Shown: positions 13,590-24,649 of the stretch, in pieces
How the letters are laid out: each line of letters begins with the position of its first letter
How positions within the stretch are numbered: the first letter of the stretch is position 1
Assembly: GCA_026686845.1 (NCBI GenBank)
Contig: JAIVEN010000022.1
Location: forward strand, 20,186,001-20,250,000
Source: Adenanthera pavonina
Lineage: Eukaryota; Streptophyta; Magnoliopsida; Fabales; Fabaceae
DNA: 64,000 nucleotides
Direction: 5' to 3'
The notes under the pieces: model-generated
What the model was told of the DNA's origin: nothing
Seen by the model: only the letters and a program-made list of their open reading frames with translations
The model's database searches: none
Program-made: the position numbers and the translations under genes

Positions 13590-14198
13590 CTTACTTTTCA
13601 AGCCTAATTGATGCATCTTGTTTTCAACCCTTGCTTGAACTTGTGGTGTAATAATGACTCTTGGTTGCAAAATCATCCCTATTAAAATTTCATCTTTACA
13701 ATCTTGCATTCCAAACCAATCTCTGGGATCAAAAATCTTGTAATGACCATTAGTTTGAATTGCATATGACTTGTTGTCATGCATTAGTGGATAAAAACTT
13801 GATTTTCCTTCCGTAACATCTACACTAGTAACCTGCAACAGAGAACTAGAGGCAAATTCAACACAACAAGACTTAAGGAAAACTGAGATAGTGGAGTAAC
13901 CATAAAGGATAAAAGCTGGGTAGATATTCACATTATTTGCTTGGTTCAAATTTTCGACAGATTTGACACCCATGGGTGATGCACAATGTGTTTCATGGGC
14001 TCTCTTTACTTCAAAGAAATAACTATCATCAAATAACCATAAATGCCCAAACACCATGTCAACACGCTCAACTTTATCACACACATGAGAACTAATTTCT
14101 AATGGCATAACAATGTGAGTACCACTGGAAACAAGCACACCACTATCAACAAAGATCTCTATCACCTTACTAGTAACATATAGAACAATTGTCTCCAC
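13590..14198 (-). pseudogene. Tail ORF of non-autonomous gypsy element F, unrecognised
   Basis: The minus-strand frame from 14198 is open for about 200 codons to the G insertion and then continues at 10264 in the same frame. Its product starts METIVLYVTSKVIEIFVDSG. It contains no RT (xxDD), integrase (HHCC or DDE) or protease motif, and I do not recognise a domain. When joined across G it ends in the DLRTN-FEEGG peptide and runs into the LTR, as the polyprotein of K does. It may be a relict of the polyprotein C-terminus joined to foreign sequence. The long open frame in an otherwise decayed element is notable. Confidence 0.5.
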
Positions 14199-14289
14199 TA
14201 ACAGTGGTAAATGATCATGACCAATCCGATCAACAATATCATCAACATTTTCCTCCTTGGGATTCTCAAGAATATCATACTCTAATTCA

Positions 14290-14873
14290 TAACAAACATA
14301 ATCAACACAAGGATTTGAAAATTAGAATTTTCTTTGAGAGTAGTTGATTCTCTTGTTTCAACATCCATTGTAGATATTGAGCAAGATATCTCCTTCATTT
14401 GATCTTTTCACTCCAAACCAGAATCACTTGAACTTGAAACTGAAATTTGTAGCTTAGAAGTTTGCTCCTTTCCACGAGTTGGAAGATACTTATAGAAGTT
14501 GTGGTATGGTGCATACTTTTGCTTTAAAATAAGCATCATGCTATTCCAAGTATCACACTATTTTTCTTCACAAAGGTGCTTTCTTTCAAACCATTCCCAT
14601 CAAACTTTGGCTTTTCCTTCTAATTAAGTGAAGAGTAGCTAATTTCACTTTTTCAAACTCGGAGTATTAACAGTCTTCACACCATTGTTCAATTTTTCCT
14701 TCCCACTCCAAGTGCATATTAGGATCATTCTGTCCATAGAATTTTGGGATATTCAATTTAACATCCTTTTTGCATGATGAAACTGGCATGCTATCCAATT
14801 TCACATTCAACTTCTAGATTTGATCATTAAAAGCTCCTATTAAAACTTTAAGATCAAGTTCATCATCAGCCAT
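14290..14873 (-). pseudogene. gag of element F (broken)
   Basis: ATG lies at 14873-14871 on the minus strand, about 1.2 kb inside the 5' LTR, and the product begins MADDELDLKVLIGAF. A Retrotrans_gag-type block follows: KFYGQNDPNMHLEWEGKIEQ, then a KVKLATLHL motif and a WWEWFERK-like segment reached after a frameshift. This parallels element K (KMDPDLYLEWERKVELVFE, KVKLAAVEF, WWDKLQ). Several stops and at least one frameshift break it, and no zinc knuckle is seen. The protein would have formed the particle shell. The family assignment is reasonably sure. Confidence 0.65.
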
Positions 14874-16094
14874 GCTTAGAACCTAAAATGTTAGAGAATA
14901 GAAGACAAAGAAAGGACCTTGCACACTTGCTCACATGTTTTCAATCAACAATGATGCAAATTGACTCGTGTTTTGCACGCTTTAAAGGATTTTTCCATAA
15001 ATGATATAATCACACTCTTGCTTTTTACCACTCACTCTTTCTTCCTATGAGAGTGCAAAATTGAATCTGAACTTAAATCAAGAAGCAATGTATTAAGTGG
15101 CAATCTTAATGTCAAAGATCCAAAATTCAAACTCTCAAAATAGTTTAAAATGATAGTGACCAACAAAAAAAGATGGGTTTTCTGTTTTCAGCAAAAGAAA
15201 ATGAATTTTCCACCTAAGAAAAGAAAAAAGAAAATGCTGGAAATTAAGACAAGATAAAGGATGTGTTTCAAATCTGAAATAAGGAAGGAACAAGTTAGAT
15301 GATTTTCAAATCTGAAAAAAGGAAGGAACAAGTTAGGGAATTAAATTAGGAAGGAAAAATAGATAGAATTAAACTGGGAGAGTAAAATTCTGCAGAGAAA
15401 ATAAAAGACGGGAATTGAAACTTACCACACAAATGAGTCAACTCCCCTTACTTCAAGATTTGAATGTGATTAGAAAAAGGGAGCAATTAAATAACATTAA
15501 TGCCCAATCACAAAGGGAAATTTGTAATTCAAACTACCACCTTAATTGAAAGATTTCAAAGTAGGAAAGAAAAGAAGATCTCCTAAATTTTTGGAATTTG
15601 CCTTGGCAGCCATATCTCTTTTTCTTTCTTTCCTTCTTTTTAAATTTTATATATGAATTTTTTTAAGTCTGCAATCAATTCTTTTTTTCTTTTCTCTTCC
15701 TTTTCTTTTTTTTTTAAATCAATTTCAATTTTTTTGCTTCTTTTTTTTTTGGCAAAATCACAAGATCTGGGCAGCAACTAAATACTTTGGGCAGATAATA
15801 AGCAACTCCACAATCTCAATGGAAACAAGAATCAAATATGGTAACATCCTCTAGTAAAGAAAATGAAAGAAAATGGATAGCAAAATTAGAATAGAGCACG
15901 CCACAATAAGAACAAAAGGAAAGATCACAAAGTCTGGAAAATGGATAAAAAACAAGAATGAAATAGCAAGCAACAATGATGAATAGTGACAAACAGTACT
16001 AATGAATAGTAGGATGAACAGTACTATGATTTTTTGGATGGGAAGGAAAAATGGAATGAAACAACAAAAACACACCTTGATTTGCAAGTCGAAA
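14874..16094. other. 5' leader of element F, no gene seen
   Basis: This is the untranslated region between the F primer binding site and gag, read on the minus strand. It holds a T-rich tract around 15610-15750 (A-rich on the element's sense strand). The sense-strand purine-rich leader resembles that of element K (51231-51357). Short open frames here, for example 15851-16087, are low-complexity and not supported as genes. Confidence 0.5.
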
Positions 16095-16105
16095 CTCTGA
16101 TACCA
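16095..16105 (-). other. Primer binding site of element F
   Basis: The reverse complement reads TGGTATCAGAG, an exact match to the complement of the plant initiator tRNA-Met 3' end. It lies two nucleotides inside the 5' LTR terminus at 16108. This sets the direction of F. Confidence 0.8.
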
Positions 16106-16107
16106 AA

Positions 16108-16955
16108 TGATGGAAGATACTTCAGGAATGCCCCCTAAGAGCCCTCTTCGAGTTAAGGATAGTGCAACTCAAGGAAATATGAACGGAATACAAGAACAAC
16201 GAAGAAAAACAATAAACAAGAACTGAAAAATAGAGATGATGAAAATAAAAAGACCGAAACAAAATGTTGGTAGAAGGAAATAGGCTCTAAGAGAACCCAT
16301 CTCTTGAATCCTAACTTCAAGATGCCACAAGGATCACTACTCCTTGATATGTCATCATTCTTTCTGGCACTCAAGAATGAGCAAGAAAGAACTCACTGAA
16401 TAATACCAAAGTTGCTGAAAAGAAACTCATTCATTCATATTGTCATTTGCAAAAGTACAAGAGGTGCCTATTTATAGGCAAATATTAACCCACAAACCTA
16501 TCCAAAGTTAAGCTCATTAATGCAAAAAGGAAACCCTAAAACAAAATAGGAGCAATTAATTCTAATTTTGACTCTAAAAAAGTTGGCTCCTCCTTAATGC
16601 TAAAAGGAAGCGAATATGCTAAAAAGCTATTCCTAAATAGGAGGAAGATTGAATCAGATCATTACATGCTCTTTATTCAAAAGGAAACAAATTGACTAAA
16701 ATAATCCTAAGAAAACTTATTAAAAACGTCACTTTTAGTGATCACATGAGGAGCACATGTTGTCTTCAAGTTATATCCCCAAATGGGCTTCTTTTAGGCT
16801 TAGATCAATAGCTTATATAATTGGAAGCATTTTCCACACTTTCTAGCTCTTCTTGGGCTATAACTTGATTCAAATAATTGGGCTTCATGCTCTTTCCAAG
16901 CCCATTGCCATGTCCAAGGACTCCAAATGCTTCATGTCTCAATCGTACTCTATCA
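16108..16955 (-). repeat. 5' LTR of element F
   Basis: This 848-bp copy matches 9295-10166. On the minus strand it starts TGATAGAGTACG at 16955 and ends CCATCA at 16108. It lacks about 24 bp present in the 3' copy. It is followed on the minus strand by the primer binding site. Scattered substitutions between the two LTRs are plain, so F is clearly older than K. Confidence 0.78.
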
Positions 16956-17963
16956 GAAATGTGTACCAAGTTTGAAAAGCAAAGGAAAGCCTAAAGGTAG
17001 TTATTTTCCCTTTCAATGCTTTATGTTACCAATATTGTTTTTCATGATTTAAAGAATATGCCATATGTTTGTTTGAATGGTTTGTGATGGTATTGAATTG
17101 TTGACTGGTTGATTGAAGGTAGTTATTTACCCTAGGATATCTATGTTACAAGGTGTTACTATGCCAAAATTTTTATAAAATTATTATGGCATAATATGTT
17201 TTTATGACTTTTATGAATAATTTTATGAAATGTGATGATAATGTGAATGTTTGACTAGGTGTAACTACTGAGATTTCATAATCTCACTCTTCCCCATTAC
17301 TAACCATGAGAGGATCATGTTATACCAAAGTTCAATCAAGGCAAGGCTACTAGAATTGAAGAGAAGCATAAAGATTGTACCAATTATGACAATTATAAAG
17401 TGTCATTTTGGTAAATTGTATAAGATAATGTATAGTGTTATGTTTATGTAACTTAGTGTGGTTGTACTTCATGATCCCTATATAAGATGTTATATATAGA
17501 TTTGGATCAATGAATAATAATGTATTATATTATGAGGCATATTATGAAGGTTATGGCATGATTTAATTCAAAATGACTAGTAGTAGTTTGAATAGAGGTA
17601 CTTTGCTCGAAACAGTTCAATTAGTATAAGTAATTTATATGCCCTGAAATTAGATAGAATAAGCTTTTCAAAAAGTCAAAAATCACTCAATTTTTCTTAG
17701 TACACAATTTATAATAAATTCTCAAAACTAGAGTTCAGAATAAGGCAAGATTGGAAAACTAGAAGCTTTGATCATTGATACTGGAAATTTCAAAAGGCAT
17801 TTTAAAATAGTACAAAGCTTTAAAATTTCATTGGTTTATATGTATGGAAAGATCCATGACTTAGGTTTAAAGTGCCACTGATCAGGAAGTAATTGGAGTT
17901 ATATAATAAAAGATATATAGGTTTTCCTAAAACTAATCTAGTTAGAGTTGGTTCTAACCCTTA

Positions 17964-19934
17964 CACCTTGTTTGGTTCATTTGCATGGGGTTGGGGGTGT
18001 TGGAGATTGTGCCCTAGGCCAATCATTGTATTATGAACATTGTGTTTCATTATAAAAAAATATTTTTTTCTTACATTATTATATTGTTTGCATGTTTTTC
18101 TTTATAATAATATCCTTGGATAAATTATTTTATCCTAAATATCCCTAGTCAATCATTTTTGTGGGAACAATGACAAATTAAGGCTAGTATGATTTTGATT
18201 GATAATTATGTAATAATTATATATGAAGATACAAATCAAAATCATAAGCTCCTGTTAGAGAATAGGCACTAGATTGACCCATCATGAGATAGCTACATGG
18301 ATCAAGTCAAAGCCCTTAAACTTGAGATCACCATGGCTTCCTACATGAGGAACACTATACTTTGGCATAGTCAAAAGTCACCTTTAATTGGGAGGTCATA
18401 AAGGCTATGAATGAGCATAGTGGAACTCATGTGGAGGATGATGAATGATTAAGATGGAATTTGTCCCTCTAATTAATGGAGAGATATATCTGAGCCCCTT
18501 GATGAGTGAGACTGAGAAAATGCATGGCCATGCTCGAATGGAAGAGTTTCCATTTGTTTTATCAGTCTACTCAAAGATCCAGAAAGTGATGATCTAGTAA
18601 AATGAGGATGACGTTTTCATACCTCATACTTGACCTATATGTCATAAGACAAAAGGGATGTGATCGGGTTATATGATAGGTTGTATCAGATTACCGATCT
18701 CATATGATTTGGATAGTCACAATGTCTTGCTAGAGGTCACTTGTGACTTGTGGGTCCAATAGTGTTATTAGCTTACTTCGAACATCATATGGGGCTACAG
18801 AGTCACACACATGAACGGGCCAACTCAAGCCAGAATGTCCAGATTCATTGATTCTAAAATGTGTCTAGATTCAATGAATTTAATGTTCAATTTAGGGTGA
18901 TAGAATTATATATATATTTGATATATATATTAAAATTTGAAATATATATATGTTTGATATATTGTATATTTGATATATATTTTGAATATATATATTGTTC
19001 AAACTAATTAGTTTTTAATTTAATACTCTATGATAGATTTAAATTTAAACTAATGTCATAATCTAAATTTGATTTATATGATAAATTAAATCTAGATTTG
19101 ATTCTGAATATATATTAAATAGTCAGTTTAAATTTAATTTATTAGATAGATTTAAATTCAAACTAATCTATTTAGTTAATATTTGATTTAGTTTAAATTA
19201 TTGATTTAAATTAAATAAATACCGAATCCTATCTATATATTGATATAGACTAGGATACAGAATAGATAGAATTCGAATTATCCTAAAGAGAGAGCGGCCA
19301 TACACTCAAAAAGAAAAACTGTATGGATGAACAGCAAAGGCATACGGACTTGTACGTACATCACAAGCAGAGGTGCTAGCATGCCGTTCGAGTTGGACTC
19401 ACTGTTCGTGTGGATACCAGTAGAAGGAGCTGACTAATCTCGTTAGTTCCTAGGTCCAACGAAACGAAAAAGAACACCAAGGGACGCATCAGAGGTAAAT
19501 TCTTTTTCTACAGCTCAATCTAAACAACGTTGATGGATCCATGGGAGGGAATTTCTTATAGTTTTTCCGCTGCGTGTATAGTGAAATTCCTAACAGGGGG
19601 AGGTAATGAGAAGGAATGTAATGGGAAGGATGTAAATAAAATATATGTAAGTTTTTTTGGTATGACATTGGGTATATGAGAAGTAACATTTTTTATATTT
19701 AAATAAATATAAATAAATTGAAAAGTACTGAAATGCCCTTACTTAAAAAAAGTCTTTTTATCTCATTTACAATCATGTAATCTAGATTACATAGATTTTT
19801 GGTTGTAAGGCTGTAAATGGGTTCACACATGTAATCCCAATTACATGGTAGTTAGTAAACCAAATGCACATAGCCTAGTAATGTAAATTTTTTTACATCC
19901 CCTCACACCCCATGTGAACAAACCAAATGAGCTG
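17964..19934. mobile_element. PIF/Harbinger-like MITE, split by an Angela-like solo LTR
   Basis: Imperfect terminal inverted repeats are visible: left CACCTTGTTTGG followed by TTCATTTGCATGGGG, and the right end read in reverse CAGCTCATTTGG followed by TTTGTTCACATGGGG. They are flanked by a 3-bp TTA duplication (17961-17963 and 19935-19937), the target preference of PIF/Harbinger elements. Without the inner LTR the element is about 370 bp and has no coding capacity, hence MITE. The host is LTR B, whose sequence becomes continuous when the MITE is removed. Confidence 0.65.
17998..19595 (+). repeat. Solo LTR, Angela/BARE-like (Ty1/copia)
   Basis: This 1,598-bp LTR starts TGTTGGAGATTGTGCCC and ends CCTAACA, flanked by perfect GGGGG duplications (17993-17997 and 19596-19600). 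The opening resembles the TGTTGGAATTATGCCCTAG-type start of Angela/BARE-1 LTRs and the length fits that group; this is recall, not a search. It sits inside the Harbinger-like MITE and has no internal region. AT-rich runs near 18901-19010 belong to it. The orientation is inferred from the start motif. Confidence 0.75.
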
Positions 19935-20976
19935 TTAGAGGTTTAAGTTGATGCTATGTCTTGTACAAATAGGATAAATGTATAAAAAAAGTTTATGAAA
20001 AGTAGACATATAGGGCTTTCAAATGATATAGAGATTGCATGATTTGGCCTAGGATTAAAGGAGATATGAATTTTTGCATTTAAGGCCAAAATCCTGAGAA
20101 AGTGAAAATGACCAAATCTACAATAATTATTCATGGAATAAACTATACAACTTGGCCCAGTGAATATCCAAATTCATATTTTCCCATATAGAGAGTGTTT
20201 GTAGATACTTTTAAAGACTTGAAAAACCTTCATATAATTTTTTTAGATTTAGTTATGAGTTTTCAAAGTTCGCAAGGAAAAATGAAAAATGCCAAGTGAA
20301 CAATACCACGAAGAATGAAAATTCTGTTTTTCATTTTTATGGGACTCAAGCTCCTAATCAAGTATAAATGGACTTAATTGAAGTCTAGTAAATGGGAAAT
20401 AAGTAAGGTGTTACAAATAGAGCTATATAATGAGTCATGTAAGTTTTCCTAAAACTGCTCCAATTGAAGTTGAGTTCTAACCCTTAATAACTTAAGCTAA
20501 TTTCATACCCTATATAAGTTGAATAAATGTACAAAAAACATGTCTAAAAATTAGACATATAGGGCTTTCGAATGGCATAGTGAATACATGAATTGACTCA
20601 GGATAGAATGAGATATAAATTTTTAAAATTAAGGCCAAAATCTTGGAAAGATAGAAAATGACCATATAAATAGTAAAATTTATGCTAAATGCTTGTAGCA
20701 ATTGACATGATTAAAGTCCTGTTCAATAATTTTTCTATGTAGATAATATTTTAAGCTATTTTTAGAGACTTGAATCACCTCTATAAAATTTTTCTACATT
20801 TAACTGTGAACTTTCAAAATTTGCCAAGAAAAAGGGACTTACCAAATGAACAATAATATCAAGTTTTAAATTTTTCTCTTTTAGTCCCTTAAGTGATTCA
20901 AGCTTGTAAAATGGTACAAATGGACTCTAATAGGGTCTAAGTCATGGGAATTATGGTCTAAGGTTCAAGAGTTACA

Positions 20977-21645
20977 CAAAGGACATGATATCCTAAGCCA
21001 ATTTGGATTGATACCTTGGTAAATGAAATACCAGATGAAGAATTATGGACCCCAATCAAAGTAAAGCTGGAAGGAAGAGAATATCAAAGCCTAGCTGAAT
21101 GTGTTAAAGTTTATTTCACTAAAGGAAATGCTAAAAAGGAAAAGAAAGAAAAGAAAGAGAATAAGAAGAAGAATAAGGGGAAATAACTAGCTATAGAAAG
21201 GCCTGGAATTTCAAATAACAATGCTTTTGAGGTGGCTGATGTTGTTATTAGATTATATATAGAGAGCCACTGAAGTTATTGAGATTCCCTAATAATCACT
21301 TTACTAGATGTAGTAAGAGATGCAAGAGATTTTAATGGAATCTCAAGACTATTATTTGAACCTGCTTGGGTTGATGCAATCGTCACAATACTACCTGATC
21401 ATGATGATTACTAGAGGCTAGTAAAGGAAGAGCTTAGACATGAATGGCTTGAGAACATACACGAATGAGTCCTAAAACAAGTGCATCATGAACGATTGAG
21501 GTTAGAGTTGGAAGATATAGAGAGGATGGAGACTAACCATGTGGAGTTGCAACCACATAAGTATCCAACAGAGGAAGATCAAGAGGAAGACCCAAAGGAG
21601 GATCTAGTAGCTACTTACCTTCTAAATAGTCCTAGTTCCTCCTAG
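20977..21645 (+). pseudogene. ORF0 of element E, C-terminal part
   Basis: This continues the frame of 1979-2358 after LTR C and ends at a stop following a serine-rich tail (about 21643-21645). It contains two copies of one module. The first starts at W codon 21004 (WIDTLVNEIPDEELW, then KLEGREYQSLAEC). The second starts at W codon 21367 (WVDAIVTILPDHDDY, then KEELRHEWLENIH). A lysine-rich stretch lies between them and an acidic tail follows. Element L has the same two modules in the same order and frame. There are several in-frame stops. The family and function are not recognised. Confidence 0.6.
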
Positions 21646-21897
21646 ATTTTAGTCAAGATGTAAATAGTTGTGAGTATATATATGTAGAGAACACTGACTG
21701 ACTGCAAATTTTTTAGTTGTGATATACATGCAGTCATAGATAGTATAGACAATAGAAAGAAAGAACTGATGTAGAAATGACTGAGAGCGAAGCATGTACA
21801 AAGTTAAGTTATGTGAATAAAATGTTATGTTTTTATATATATATTCTCTAAGTAACATTGCTATATGTTCATGATTTCAGTTATTGCTTAGATATAA

Positions 21898-22982
21898 ATG
21901 GCTTGCACTAGAAGATAGACTAGAGCAGCTACTCCTCATTAGGAAGAAGTACAACAGGTTGATCCATTACAAGTTATCATTGATAGATTGGATCAAAAAC
22001 AAAGAAATATTGAAGATTGACAAAGAACTATAGCTACTCAGAGACAACCTACTAAGGTTAGAGTTAAAGAGCCCACCTCCAAGGCTACAACAACAACAAC
22101 CAAAACACCAAGTTGCACAAGTGAATTAGGCAATAGTGTAGTAACTGATTTTGCTCATCAGCAAAACATAATAGCTCAGTTCAGGAAACATTTTCGTCCA
22201 TCATTTCAAGGAAAGTTTGATGTACAAGCTGCAGAGGACTGGATTCTAAGCTTAGAGAAGATTTTCAGACTAATGGGCTATGATTCTGAAATAAAAGCCT
22301 TGATGGCTACTTACATGTTTGAGAAAAAGGCAGATCACTAGTAGTAGAACACTAAGCTAATCTTATAGGCTTGTAATATACCCCTGACATGGGAAACATT
22401 TTTAGAATATTTCTATAACAAGTACTTTACATGAATAGTGAGAGATGAAAAGGAAGCCGAATTTATTATGCTTTAACAAGAGAAGGATTAGTCAGTGGAT
22501 GAGTATGTGGCCACATTTATTCAACTGGCTTGGTATTCAACCTATTTGCAACAAAACGATGATGAGAGGTTGAAGGTTGAGAAGCTGGAATGAGACCTAA
22601 AGTTAGCTATTAAGGAAAGAGTTGCCCCTACGAGGATCAAAGAGTTGAACACATTGGTGGAAGTTAACAAGATAATCAAAAAGTAGTGTAAATCATTAAA
22701 GTCTTATAACTGCTGCCCCAGCCAATGTTAGAAGGACCACTGTTGATGGAGAGACAAACAAAAGAAGAAAAAGCCATGAAATAATAATAGTAGCAGAGGT
22801 AAAAGAGGAGACAGGAGAGGAGGAGGATGTATTATGCAAATAGAAGCCCCATCTTGTAAACAATATGGTAAGGCTCATGGCGGAAAACCATGCTTAGCTT
22901 GGCAAAACATTTGCCTTTGATGTAGAAAACTTAGGCACTTTGCTAGAGATTGTAGAGTAGAGATAGTTCAAACCTGACCCCA
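21898..22982 (+). pseudogene. gag of Tekay/Del-like element E (broken)
   Basis: The ATG at 21898 opens with MACTRR. A capsid-like block follows: FRKHFRPSFQGKFDVQAAED, then WILSLEKIFRLMGYDSEIKA and an LTWETFLEYFYNKYF motif. The C-terminal part shows the Tekay-style double cysteine region: a C-x2-Y-G-K-x-H-x-G-x3-C segment (second Cys replaced) followed by C-R-x3-R-H-F-A-R-D-C near 22916-22955. Multiple stops are present. It ends abruptly at 22982 where LTR N begins; protease and pol of E are not in the window. Confidence 0.7.
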
Positions 22983-24649
22983 TGTAATGCCTTAATCTTA
23001 CATCATGTTTCCCATGTATTGGACCTCACTTAAGTTCAGTTAATCATGTTTAGAAGCTTGAATCACATGAGGGACTAAAACAGAAAATTTTAAAGCTCCA
23101 AGTTACTGTTCATTTGGTTAACCTCTTTTCCAAAGTAAATTTTGAAAATTCATAACTAAATCTAGAAAAATTATATGAAGGTGATTGATGTTTCTAAAAA
23201 TAGTTCAAAACATTACCTACGTGGGAAAAATATAAAATAGGACTTTAATCATGCCAATAGATACATTATTAAGCACAAAAATTACTATTCAAATGGTCAT
23301 TTTGAATCTTCCCAAGAATTAGCCTTAACTTTAAAAATTCAATCCTCATACTATATTGAGCCAAATCATGCATTCTATATGTCATTAGAAAGCTCTACAT
23401 GTTTAATATACAACACTATTTTATTATAGATTTGTTTAACTACAGCAGAGCATAGAATCATTTTAAACCATTAAGGGTCAGAATATAACTTCTCCTAAAA
23501 TAATTTTGGGAAAACATGCATACCTCTCACTATATAGCTCCAATTGGCTTCAACACAATGGCATTTTAAACTTAAGACATAAGTATATTTAATATGTAAA
23601 CCATTAAATTTTTAGAGCACTACACAATGTTATACTACCTCTTTAAAATAAATGACACTTAATAATAAAAATCACAGTTTTCATAACATTGTCTAGTTTT
23701 GACCCTTGACTTCAAAAATTCACCATAATTCCTGTACTAGTCCAATTAAGGTGTTCTTTAGTTCTTTAGAAAAATAATATTATTCTATCTACTTTTAGAG
23801 CATATATAACACCCATATGGATTTCTTTGTTTCAAACAGAGTGCCTCTATTTCTTTTATGGCAGGTCAATTTGGACAAGCTTACATTTCATAGTTATAAA
23901 ATCTTTATCATATAATGCATACATGATTCAAACCTGCCCAAAGTATGTTCATAACATCATATAAAGCCCAAAATGACATAATTATAGAAATAAAAAGCCT
24001 CATGTATTCTCAAACAATTTTATACAAATTGCCATGATAATACATTAAAATGCTCATAAATGGCTCAATAGGCATGCTTCTCGTCAATCTTTTTAGCCTT
24101 GCTTTGATCTTGGCATCTCTTAAACCTAGCATTTAGGATACTTGAGGGGATGAGACTGTGACAGTCTCAGTAGCAAGTCACATCTTACTCAATTATGTCA
24201 ATTATTTCACATAAAAACTCACATTTAATCACATTAAACATTAAAACACCATATTGGTCATAAAAATTTCAGCAACATAACAGCTTAGAAAATTGATATA
24301 TTGGGGAATATAACCCTTTATTTTAAAGCCAAAACCAATTAAAGAAAACATAATTGACAATATGACAACATATTATCATCAAAGAAACATAATAAAAAAA
24401 CATAAAGCATTAAAGTGAACTTAGCTACCTCTTGGTGTATCGCCTATTTTTCCTCTTCAAACCAAAGCTTCCTCTAACTGGCTCAGAACTTGGAACAAAA
24501 AATACTCTTACTTTAAATAAACTAAAATTTGGTTTTGATTGATGATGGAAACATAGAAGTGAGCCATATTTATACTATATTCAGAGGGCTATTTTTGTCC
24601 TAAGTTCAGACAAGGAATTAAAAGAAATTAAACACATAGAGAGGGGCTA
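22983..24649 (-). repeat. Inverted Tekay-like LTR N (minus strand), truncated
   Basis: In the plus direction it begins TGTAATGCC at 22983, which is the reverse complement of an LTR 3' end. The following blocks match, in reverse, the 3' half of LTRs D, G and J. It carries the covariant hairpin at 24152-24168. About 180 bp before 24649 no longer match the long LTRs but include a TATAAATA element on the minus strand (about 24569), so N may be a shorter subfamily. No TSD partner to CCCCA (22978-22982) is seen at the right end, where element L starts. Confidence 0.6.

Larger units (their letters stand above)
9295..16955 (-). mobile_element. Non-autonomous Ty3/gypsy element F (minus strand), interrupted by solo LTR G
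   Basis: Two similar LTRs (9295-10166 and 16108-16955) bracket an internal region. A primer binding site next to the right LTR fixes the minus orientation. The flanks are GAAAG (9290-9294) and GAAAT (16956-16960), a 4-of-5 TSD inside LTR B. The internal region, after removing G, is only about 2.6 kb. It carries a gag-like frame and a tail ORF, but no protease, RT or integrase motif is visible. F therefore probably relied on the enzymes of an autonomous relative; its tail and polypurine region resemble those of element K. Confidence 0.75.
8081..20415 (+). repeat. Solo LTR B (Tekay/Del-like) inside LTR C, itself host to two insertions
   Basis: B starts TGTAATATCCC and ends GGTGTTACA, with TSD AATGG (8076-8080) and AATAG (20416-20420). 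Its own sequence is 8081-9294, 16956-17963 and 19938-20415, about 2.7 kb. The first break is element F and the second is the Harbinger-like MITE. The flanks are LTR C. No internal region is attached, so B is a solo LTR. Confidence 0.78.
2359..20976 (+). repeat. Solo LTR C (Tekay/Del-like), expanded by nested insertions
   Basis: C starts TGTAATATCCC and ends GTTACA, the same termini as the other long LTRs here. It is flanked by TSD CAAGG (2354-2358) and CAAAG (20977-20981). Its own sequence is 2359-3679, 6784-8080 and 20416-20976, about 3.17 kb in all. The rest is LTR D and LTR B with their contents. No internal region is attached on either side: both flanks are ORF0 of element E. C is therefore a solo LTR left by LTR-LTR recombination, and it splits ORF0 of E. 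Confidence 0.8.

Noticed and set aside
15851..16374. Hydrophobic minus-strand frames in the F leader and LTR
   Set aside because: They are phenylalanine-rich translation of T-rich non-coding DNA, and one crosses the primer binding site and LTR boundary.
18901..19010. AT-rich dinucleotide stretch considered as a matrix attachment site or origin
   Set aside because: It is part of the Angela-like LTR, and base composition alone does not support either claim.
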